Positions 1-6,105 of a stretch of 11,490 nucleotides of DNA are shown here, piece after piece. Under the pieces are notes generated by a model, which saw only the letters and a program-made list of their open reading frames with translations, did no database searches and was not told the origin of the DNA. This DNA comes from Candidatus Aminicenantota bacterium. GTDB taxonomy: Bacteria > Acidobacteriota > Aminicenantia > UBA2199. The position numbers and the translations under genes were made by a program. Every line of letters starts with the position of its first letter. Within the stretch, counting starts at the first letter, position 1. The DNA is taken from NCBI GenBank assembly GCA_024644125.1, contig JAHELQ010000129.1:1-11490 (forward strand). The letters are read 5' to 3'.

Positions 1-417
1 GGTGCCGCCATCATAACCTCCGTCGGCCAATCTTTTCTCGATCTCGTCGATCCACAAAACACAAGGAGCAATGGCTTCAGATTGCCCCACCAAACTCCCG
101 TACACGGCGCCGATATCCAGGCGAATGAGCGGCAATCCCCATAACGCGCCGATCATCCTGGCGCTCAACGACTTACTAGAGCCGGGAATCCCGATCAACG
201 CGATCCCTTTCGGAGCCGGAAGCCCGTAGCGCCGGGCTTCGTCGGAGAACGCGATGCGCCGGATCTTGAGCCAGTCCTTCAAAATGTACAGGCCGCCGAT
301 GTCGTCCAGTGTCTCGCTGGGCGTGAAAAATTCCAGAGCGCCCGACTCTTTGATGATCTCTTTTTTGTAGCGCGTCACCATTTCCATATCTTTGGCTTCC
401 AGTTTCCCGCCAGACGC
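1..417 (-). pseudogene. Ycf46-like AAA ATPase remnant: 5'-truncated, internally deleted, left-edge partial
   Basis: The minus-strand frame is open from just after an in-frame TAA (418-420) to the window edge. The first possible ATG is at 387. The translation resembles the central and C-terminal part of Ycf46-type AAA ATPases (COG0464 group): an ETLDDIGGL linker, a P-loop region, WGLPLIRLDIGAVYGSLVG, then Walker B with APCVLWIDEIEK. Family members are around 500 residues, and this frame starts well inside the protein, so the N-terminal domain is missing. Two further lesions are visible. The P-loop reads GIPGSSKS, with Ser where the family has the Gly of GKS. GQSE runs straight into AIAPC, where relatives have about 11 extra residues (the helix before Walker B). 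The frame nevertheless stays open. GC-rich coding-like sequence gives way to AT-rich sequence at about 420, consistent with a truncation point. I judge it a decaying gene copy. A short inactive AAA-like protein starting at 387 is the alternative. Confidence 0.62.
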
Positions 418-420
418 TTA

Positions 421-681
421 GTGCAACATAATGCAATGGTATCTAAAACCACTGCTAATTTCAAGTAAAGCGGCGCATTTTATTTCGCTTGCTTTTTTTA
501 TGGTGGCTGCTAAAATATTAATATGTTTGTCGAGAGAGATGTTCTTAAGGTGGTGTTCGACCGGTCGAAAGCCCATTCGGTGAAGAAGCGGTAGATTTTT
601 TTAACTGAAGTGAAGAGCTTTGATGGGTAAGGCTTTTGATTGGGGAATGGGAGAATGGTGGTGTTTTTGTGAATTTTTGGG
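421..681. other. Gene-free intergenic stretch
   Basis: This is an AT-rich spacer between the AAA remnant and the tRNA promoter. I see no convincing coding frame on either strand and no RNA fold that I recognise. The only ordered element noted is the 14-bp palindrome at 556-569, listed separately. Confidence 0.5.
556..569. repeat. 14-bp perfect palindrome in intergenic DNA
   Basis: TTCGACCGGTCGAA is identical to its own reverse complement. It is GC-rich in its core and lies in otherwise AT-rich gene-free DNA about 125 bases upstream of the tRNA promoter. It could be a binding site for a dimeric regulator. It has no loop and no T-run, so it is not a terminator. No partner copy was noticed elsewhere in the window. 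Confidence 0.4.
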
Positions 682-710
682 TTGCAATTTTTAGGGAAGT
701 GTGTTATAAA
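682..710 (+). promoter_or_regulatory. Sigma70-type promoter of the tRNA-Ala gene
   Basis: The -35 box is TTGCAA (682-687) and the -10 box is TATAAA (705-710), separated by exactly 17 bases. Transcription would start near 717, a few bases ahead of the mature tRNA 5' end at 723. That short leader is what a single-tRNA transcription unit needs. Confidence 0.65.
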
Positions 711-722
711 TATGCCTTGAAT

Positions 723-795
<73 letters not shown>

Positions 796-873
796 TTTTT
801 TTTATATTTGGTTGTAAGAATTCTCGATGATGAGAGATTACGGGAAACTAAAATCCTTAGAAATTATAAATAA

Positions 874-2106
874 ATGAGAAAATTCCTCCCTCCGATTCTC
901 TGGCTTTGCTTACTCTGCCTATCTTTATACCCCCAATCCCCTTCGGTTCAAGATCTGCAAAAACAACTGGCTTTTGTCGGTAAACTGCCGTTCAAACATG
1001 ATGTGACTATCCGTTATGTGTCCAGGCCCGAATTGGACCAATATGTAGAACGGATTGTCGATCACGATTACCCTGACGGATTGGCGGAGCGCGAAAATCT
1101 GTTTGTTCGTTTGATGGGATTCGAAAGAGAACCGGTGGATCTAAAAGCCATCAAAATAAAATTGTTGCGGGAGAGCGCCGGTGGTTTTTATAATTGGCAA
1201 GCGGGGGAATTACTTGTTTTGAGTGATTATGGGGATCTCAATATGATTTCCGCTCTGGCGGTGGTTCATGAATTGCGCCGGGCGATGCAAGACCAATATT
1301 TCGGAGGCGGCCGTAAAACGGGCGAGCCGGGGGATATAGACGACCGCAATCTGGCTGCGAAGGCGGCGTTGGAAGGCGATGCCACGTTCGCCATGGTGCA
1401 ATACAGCAGGGAGTTTTCTTCGATTCCTCTGGCGGTGGATTTGTTGACCTCTTACAATAGCGATGCGTTGATGTCTTTTACGCCTATTTCCAATTCGACG
1501 ATTTTGCATCGCGCCACTGGATTTATCAAGTATTTTTTGATGATGCCCTATATCGAGGGTTTGAAATATATCGATGTGTTATTCAAAAAAAAGAAATGGA
1601 AAGAGGTCAACCGCGCCATGACCGCGATGCCTGTTTCATCGGAGCAAGTGCTCCATCCGGAGAAGTACTTGAAGAAAGAGTTGCCTGTCCGGGTGTTGAT
1701 CCAATATAAGCCTGAAGGGTACCGACTCTACCATTCCGGCGTGTTGGGGGAATATTTCGCCAATATTCTGGTGATGGAAGAGGACTGTTACGTAGATCAC
1801 GCGATTGGTTGGGGCGGCGACACATTCGAATTGCATCAAAGCGGTGATTCTTACTTTTTAGTGTACAAATCCGTTTGGGATCATCAGAAGTATGCCTCGT
1901 ATTTCTTTTTTGTTATGAAACGGTTTGTGGAACACACATTCAAGGTTCAATTGAAAACCGGGCAGGTTGGACAAGCCGGGTTTTTGGCCGGGCAGTCAGG
2001 GGAAGGGTACTTCTTCCTGACCAGGGAAAACGACAAAATTCTCTATGTCAGATCGAACGATAGAGTACAGATCAATAAATTTATAAGCGGAGGTTTTTAT
2101 GATTAG
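874..2106 (+). CDS. Exported HELTHALQDQ-type metallopeptidase homologue with a degenerate zinc site
   Basis: The product is 410 residues. Residues 1 to about 22 form a signal peptide (basic start, LLCLSL core). The middle resembles bacterial proteins with a V-x-GFY-x-P region, then VHELTHALQDQxF, then a downstream EGDAT motif supplying the presumed third zinc ligand. Here the corresponding pieces are GGFYNWQAGELLVL (103-116), VHELRRAMQDQYF (131-143) and ALEGDATFAM (165-174). His132 and Glu133 are kept, but the second zinc histidine is Arg136, so the HEXXH site is broken and proteolysis is unlikely. The C-terminal 150 residues are of unknown type. No Shine-Dalgarno precedes the ATG. A -10-like TAAAAT (849-854) lies upstream without a good -35. 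The 3' end contains the ribosome-binding site and start of efp, with an 8-base overlap. A binding or scaffolding role in the envelope is possible but unproven. Confidence 0.8.
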   Translation: MRKFLPPILWLCLLCLSLYPQSPSVQDLQKQLAFVGKLPFKHDVTIRYVSRPELDQYVERIVDHDYPDGLAERENLFVRLMGFEREPVDLKAIKIKLLRESAGGFYNWQAGELLVLSDYGDLNMISALAVVHELRRAMQDQYFGGGRKTGEPGDIDDRNLAAKAALEGDATFAMVQYSREFSSIPLAVDLLTSYNSDALMSFTPISNSTILHRATGFIKYFLMMPYIEGLKYIDVLFKKKKWKEVNRAMTAMPVSSEQVLHPEKYLKKELPVRVLIQYKPEGYRLYHSGVLGEYFANILVMEEDCYVDHAIGWGGDTFELHQSGDSYFLVYKSVWDHQKYASYFFFVMKRFVEHTFKVQLKTGQVGQAGFLAGQSGEGYFFLTRENDKILYVRSNDRVQINKFISGGFYD

Positions 2107-2662
2107 TGCAACACAGATCCGTAAAGGAATGGTGATTTTAATGAGCGAAAAACTCTACCGAGTGGAGGAGATGAAGCACATCACGCCGGGTAAAGGAAAC
2201 GCGATAGTGCAGACCAAGATCAGGGATCTTAACGATATGACGATTCGCGATTACCGTTTCCGTTCCAGTGAAAAGGTGGAGAGAGTGACGCTCGAGACGC
2301 GCGAGGTTTCGTATTCGTATCAAGACGGAGACCAATATATATTCATGGATAACCAGACTTTTGACCAGATCACCCTCGCCGGGGATTTTCTCGGGGACGC
2401 GGTCTATTATCTGAAAGAGGATACCACCTACCAATTGGAGTCATTCCAGGAAACCCCCATGAATATCACTCCGCCCCTCACGATGGAATTCGAAGTGTTG
2501 GAAGCGGAGAAATCCATCAAGGGAGCGACTGTCCAGGCTTCTTACAAACCGGCGAAACTGAATAACGGTATGGAAGTCCAGGTTCCGTCGTTTGTCGATG
2601 TCGGATGTATTATCAAGGTAGATACCCGTGACGGTTCGTATATCGAACGTGTCAGTAAATAG
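2099..2662 (+). CDS. efp: Translation elongation factor P
   Basis: The product is 187 residues, the usual EF-P length. EF-P binds ribosomes between the P and E sites and relieves stalling at consecutive prolines. The N-terminal KOW-like domain carries the conserved loop HITPGKGNA with Lys32 at the tip, equivalent to the modified lysine of E. coli EF-P. This is the lysine type, not the arginine (rhamnosylated) type. The OB domains follow, and the C terminus has the typical KGATVQASYKPAKLNNG region and VDTRDGSYIERV ending. The modifying enzyme is not in the window. The start is fixed by GGAGG at 2089-2093, five bases before ATG and inside the end of the upstream gene. The two genes overlap by eight bases (ATGATTAG), implying coupled translation. 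The histidine kinase in this window contains a PPP run (residues 141-143), a potential EF-P-dependent site. Confidence 0.96.
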   Translation: MISATQIRKGMVILMSEKLYRVEEMKHITPGKGNAIVQTKIRDLNDMTIRDYRFRSSEKVERVTLETREVSYSYQDGDQYIFMDNQTFDQITLAGDFLGDAVYYLKEDTTYQLESFQETPMNITPPLTMEFEVLEAEKSIKGATVQASYKPAKLNNGMEVQVPSFVDVGCIIKVDTRDGSYIERVSK

Positions 2663-2680
2663 ATTGAGTCGATAAAAAAG

Positions 2681-2709
2681 GAAGTGGGGAGTCTATAGCT
2701 CCCTGCTTT
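2681..2709 (+). promoter_or_regulatory. Hairpin in the efp-glgC gap (weak terminator or attenuator)
   Basis: An almost continuous stem pairs 2682-2691 with 2699-2708 (GGGGAG with CTCCCU in the core, then a U:G wobble and AAG with CUU outside), around a 7-base loop. The bases that follow are not a T-run, so an ordinary intrinsic terminator is doubtful. It lies 19 bases after the efp stop codon and about 36 bases before the glgC start. It may partly separate glgC expression from efp or protect an RNA end. Confidence 0.42.
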
Positions 2710-2744
2710 GAAATCTATCTCACCGGGGAAGAGGGAGGCAGAGT

Positions 2745-3998
2745 ATGAAAAATATTTTGGCGGTAATATTAGGAGGAGGGCAGGGGACCCGCTTGTATCC
2801 TTTGACGAAGTTCCGGGCGAAGCCCGCGGTGCCCATTGGCGGGAAATTCCGTCTGATCGATATCCCCATCTCCAATTGTTTGCATTGGGGGGTGAGGAAA
2901 ATCTTTGTATTGACCCAGTTCAACACCGCCTCTTTGCACCGGCACATTACAAATACCTATAAATTCGACGGGTTTTCGAAGGGATTCTGCCAGATTCTGG
3001 CGGCGCAGCAAACCATCGAGAACAAAAAATGGTATCAGGGAACCGCGGATGCTGTGCGGCAGAACATCCATTTCATCAAAAACCAGGATGTGGATTTTGT
3101 GGTGATTTTATCAGGGGATCAATTGTATCGTATCAATTTGTTGGAATTTTGTGACTTTCACCGCAACTCCTGGGCGGATATCACCATTGCGTCCAAGCCG
3201 ATTCCCAGGAATCAAGCGTCGAGTTTCGGAATCCTTAAAATCGATGAAAACAAAAAAATCATTGATTTTGTGGAAAAGCCCTTAGACAATAATGTTCTCG
3301 ACGGTATGTTCACACCGGCCGAATATTTTGGCGAGAATATCCGTGAGAATTTTCTCGCCTCAATGGGGATTTATGTGTTCAACAAGGATGTGTTGGTGAG
3401 CCTTTTGGAAGAAAACGATAAAGCGGATTTTGGCAAGCAGATCATTCCCGACACCATCCGCCGTTGCAGGGTTCATTCTTATATTTTCAACGATTACTGG
3501 GAGGATATCGGTACCATCAAGTCTTTTTTCGAAGCCAATCTCGATTTTGCAAGTCCTGTGCCCAAATTCAATTTTTATGACGAGGATGTCCCGATTTTCA
3601 CGCACGCACGTTTCCTTCCAGGCTCAAAGATAAAAGATTGCCAAATCGACCACGCGTTGATTTCCGAGGGTTCCATCCTGGAGGGTAGCAAGATTAGCCA
3701 CGCGGTGGTGGGCATTCGTTCCATTGTCAGGGAGGGGGCCATGTTGGAGAGAGTCATTATGATGGGAGCCGATTTTTATTCGGATAAAAAAAATTCCTTC
3801 GCAAAATCCATCGGCATCGGGCACAATTGTTTTATCAGGAACGCCATTATCGACAAGAATGTCAATATAGGGAACAATGTGGTCATCGATTACAAAGGGA
3901 ACGAACGGGATGTACAATGCGATGAATATTGTATCGTAGACGGTATTGTGGTGATTCCTAAAAACGGTTCGATCCCGGACAATACCAGGATCGAATAA
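2745..3998 (+). CDS. glgC: Glucose-1-phosphate adenylyltransferase (ADP-glucose pyrophosphorylase)
   Basis: The 417-residue enzyme makes ADP-glucose and pyrophosphate from ATP and glucose-1-phosphate, the committed step of bacterial glycogen synthesis in the cytoplasm. The nucleotidyltransferase domain begins with LGGGQGTRLYPLT (9-21), followed by AKPAVPIGGKFRLIDIPISNC. WYQGTADAVRQN (97-107), SGDQLYR with catalytic-type Asp125, FGI (161-163), VEKP with sugar-phosphate-binding Lys178, and ASMGIYVF (205-212) follow in order. YWEDIGTI (251-258) leads into a left-handed beta-helix C-terminal domain. ILAAQQT and the ending DGIVVIPKNGSIPDNT resemble the plant/cyanobacterial-like GlgC class more than the enterobacterial one. 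GGGAGG at 2733-2738, six bases before ATG, supports the start. No other glycogen gene is adjacent. The gene converges on the minus-strand operon with only 14 bases between stop codons. Confidence 0.96.
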   Translation: MKNILAVILGGGQGTRLYPLTKFRAKPAVPIGGKFRLIDIPISNCLHWGVRKIFVLTQFNTASLHRHITNTYKFDGFSKGFCQILAAQQTIENKKWYQGTADAVRQNIHFIKNQDVDFVVILSGDQLYRINLLEFCDFHRNSWADITIASKPIPRNQASSFGILKIDENKKIIDFVEKPLDNNVLDGMFTPAEYFGENIRENFLASMGIYVFNKDVLVSLLEENDKADFGKQIIPDTIRRCRVHSYIFNDYWEDIGTIKSFFEANLDFASPVPKFNFYDEDVPIFTHARFLPGSKIKDCQIDHALISEGSILEGSKISHAVVGIRSIVREGAMLERVIMMGADFYSDKKNSFAKSIGIGHNCFIRNAIIDKNVNIGNNVVIDYKGNERDVQCDEYCIVDGIVVIPKNGSIPDNTRIE

Positions 3999-4012
3999 AT
4001 CTCCGGTTAGAT

Positions 4013-4759
4013 TCAGGCTTTATCGTAGACGCCGAATTTTTTCTTGAAAGTGATAATCTCGGCCTCGGACAATTCCCGCCAATGTCCCAGGGGTAATTTT
4101 TTTAATTGAATCGTTCCAATAGCTGTGCGCCTTAATTTTTCCACTGGATGGCCGGAGTATTTAAATATTTTTCGAATGATGTGTTTTTTCCCTTCCGTCA
4201 AAACGATACGCCACCATGAATTACCCTGGGCAGTTTTTTTGATGTATTCCACCTTTAGGGGACGCGCCCGTAAACCGTCGATGAACATGCCTTTCGTTTC
4301 CAGCTTACTCTGGGTTTGGGGGGACAGCATCCCTTTCACTTTGATGACATATACTTTTGGGATTTTATTGGCGGGCGTGATGATATAATTCATCAATTCG
4401 CCGTCATTGGTCAGGAGGAGGAGGCCTTCTGAATGGTAGTCCAACCGGCCCACCGGGTACACCCTTTCGGGAATTTTTGTGATGAATTCCTTGATGGTGG
4501 GTCTCCCCTGGGGGTCGCTAAGGGTAGAGACCACTCCAACCGGTTTGTGGAAAATATAATACGATTTTTTCTGCCGTTTTAAATCCAATTTTTTGTTATT
4601 GAAAAAAATGGTATCGTTTGCTCCGTCCACAGGGGAATTGGGATCAGTGACGACTTTCCCGTTCACTTTAAACGATCCGGCGTGAATCCATTTTCGGATA
4701 TTGCGCCGGCTGTCGAATCCGACTTGCTGTAAGTATTTTTGAATTGTTTGTTCTGTCAT
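4013..4759 (-). CDS. RsuA/RluB-family rRNA pseudouridine synthase
   Basis: The product is 248 residues. Family enzymes convert one uridine of 16S (RsuA) or 23S (RluB, RluE, RluF) rRNA to pseudouridine. An N-terminal S4 RNA-binding domain spans about residues 4-45 (QKYLQQVGFDSRRNIRKWI, then VNGKVV). The catalytic domain has FHKPVGVVSTLSDP (70-83), YPVGRLDYHSEGLLLLTNDG (101-120) with catalytic Asp107, EGKKHIIRKIF (189-199) and the LPLGHWREL ending (222-230). An S4 domain plus this length fits RluB best, but the exact target cannot be read from sequence. I start it at 4759: its ATG overlaps the TGA of the response regulator as ATGA, and the S4 domain begins immediately. An upstream in-frame extension to 4843 would add unrelated residues antisense to nothing but read through the regulator gene. 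No Shine-Dalgarno is visible, so reinitiation after the upstream stop is likely. Confidence 0.9.
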   Translation of the reverse strand: MTEQTIQKYLQQVGFDSRRNIRKWIHAGSFKVNGKVVTDPNSPVDGANDTIFFNNKKLDLKRQKKSYYIFHKPVGVVSTLSDPQGRPTIKEFITKIPERVYPVGRLDYHSEGLLLLTNDGELMNYIITPANKIPKVYVIKVKGMLSPQTQSKLETKGMFIDGLRARPLKVEYIKKTAQGNSWWRIVLTEGKKHIIRKIFKYSGHPVEKLRRTAIGTIQLKKLPLGHWRELSEAEIITFKKKFGVYDKA

Positions 4760-6105
4760 TTTTGAATGTTTAACCGTTTCATCAACTCCGACAGGGTTGT
4801 GGGCTTCAATTGCATCTCTTCCGCCGCAGCTTTCTGAATCCAATCAGTATGGTCCAGAGCTTCGATTATCAACTGGCGCTTGAAATCATCCACCCTCTCG
4901 TTGAAATTTCCTTTTTTTGAATTTCCCCCTTTTTTCTCCTGCAATTCCGGCGGGAGAGACTGGGGGTTCAGTATATTGTCCGCCGACAGGATGACTCCCC
5001 GGTGAACGACGTTTTCCAATTCCCGGATATTACCGGGCCAATTATAATCCATTAATATTTTGATGAATTTTGAATCGATTTTGGGGATGTCCCGTTTGTT
5101 TTCTCTTGCGTATTTTTCGGCGAAGTGATCCACCAGGACCGGTATGTCCTCTTTCCGTTCTCTCAGGGGGGGGAGGTGGATATTGATGATGTTGAGGCGG
5201 TAATACAGATCGTCTCGGAATTCATTCGCCTCCACCTTTTCTTTTAGATCGACATTGGTGGCGGCCAATATGCGGACATCCACCTTCATGGTTTTATTGC
5301 CTCCCAGAGGTTGTATCTCCTTTTCCTGCAATACACGTAAAATTTTTGCCTGGGTTTCGTAATCCAGGTTTGCGATTTCGTCGAAAAAAATTGTCCCGGA
5401 ATCCGCTTCTTCAAATATTCCTTTTTTATCAGAATAGGCTCCGGTAAACGCCCCTTTTTTGTGGCCGAAGAGGATACTCTCGAACAATGTCGAGGGGATG
5501 TTGCTGGAATTGAAGGAAAAGAAAGGATTGTTACGGCGGTTGGAGTTCTGGTATATAGCTTTGGCGATCAGTTCTTTTCCGGTGCCGCTTTCTCCGGTGA
5601 TCAATATAGTGGAGTTTGTATTGGCGACGCTCTCCACTAAATTGAGAGTTTTTCGCAGCATCCGGCTGGTTCCGATTATGTTCTCGTATGAGAATCGCTG
5701 GTTTAACGTTTTTCTCAACTGGATATTTTCTTTCGTTACATTTCTCTCTTTGATTACCCGTTCGATTTTATGCTTCAGCTCGACATTGTTGAAGGGTTTC
5801 TGGAGATAGTCCACGGCTCCCAATTTTATCGCCTCGATGGCCGACTCGATGGTTCCGAATGCCGTCAGAAAAATGACTTTAATGTTGGGATCGACCTTTT
5901 GCAGTTCTTTGAAGATCTCGATACCGGATGTTCCTGGAATCATCAGGTCCATGATGACCACATCGACATCTGTGGTGTGGTTGCTCCTGGCCTGGCTTTT
6001 GTTTTCCGAAATGATGAGGGTGTAATCGTCATCCTTAAAAATCCGTTTGAAAATATCGTGAATGATGCTTTCGTCATCGATGAGATGGATGATTTTTTGC
6101 TTCAT
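4756..6105 (-). CDS. NtrC-family sigma54-dependent response regulator
   Basis: The product is 449 residues. The receiver domain (1-120) has acidic pocket Asp10/Asp11, phosphoacceptor Asp53, Thr81 and Lys103. The AAA+ sigma54-interaction domain (about 141-375) has Walker A GESGTGKE (171-178), an intact GAFTGA loop (218-223) that contacts sigma54, Walker B GTIFFDEI (237-244), FRDDLYYRL (296-304) and WPGNIRELEN (356-365). A Fis-type helix-turn-helix lies at about 417-447. All residues needed for phosphorylation, ATP hydrolysis and sigma54 remodelling are present, so it should activate -24/-12 promoters; none was seen here. The start at 6105 is chosen because its ATG overlaps the kinase stop as ATGA and the receiver begins at once. 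The frame continues open upstream to 6537, but that is only an alternative frame of the kinase. A GGAG lies about nine bases upstream. Confidence 0.95.
   Translation of the reverse strand: MKQKIIHLIDDESIIHDIFKRIFKDDDYTLIISENKSQARSNHTTDVDVVIMDLMIPGTSGIEIFKELQKVDPNIKVIFLTAFGTIESAIEAIKLGAVDYLQKPFNNVELKHKIERVIKERNVTKENIQLRKTLNQRFSYENIIGTSRMLRKTLNLVESVANTNSTILITGESGTGKELIAKAIYQNSNRRNNPFFSFNSSNIPSTLFESILFGHKKGAFTGAYSDKKGIFEEADSGTIFFDEIANLDYETQAKILRVLQEKEIQPLGGNKTMKVDVRILAATNVDLKEKVEANEFRDDLYYRLNIINIHLPPLRERKEDIPVLVDHFAEKYARENKRDIPKIDSKFIKILMDYNWPGNIRELENVVHRGVILSADNILNPQSLPPELQEKKGGNSKKGNFNERVDDFKRQLIIEALDHTDWIQKAAAEEMQLKPTTLSELMKRLNIQK

Noticed and set aside
176..436. 86-residue open frame on the minus strand at the left edge
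   Set aside because: It is a different frame over the AAA ATPase remnant. The frame that encodes recognisable AAA motifs is the one open from 417 to the window edge.
812..854. Promoter for the pseudoprotease gene (TTGTAA at 812, TAAAAT at 849)
   Set aside because: The two boxes are 31 bases apart, far from the 15-19 needed, and no -35 sits at the right distance from TAAAAT. Read-through from the tRNA promoter is equally possible.
3996..4015. Bidirectional terminator between glgC and the convergent pseudouridine synthase
   Set aside because: Only 14 bases separate the stop codons, and I could not find a convincing inverted repeat with a T-run there or just inside the coding ends.
4760..4843. 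N-terminal extension of the pseudouridine synthase upstream of 4759
   Set aside because: It lies wholly inside the regulator's helix-turn-helix coding region. The S4 domain starts right after the ATG at 4759, which overlaps the upstream stop.
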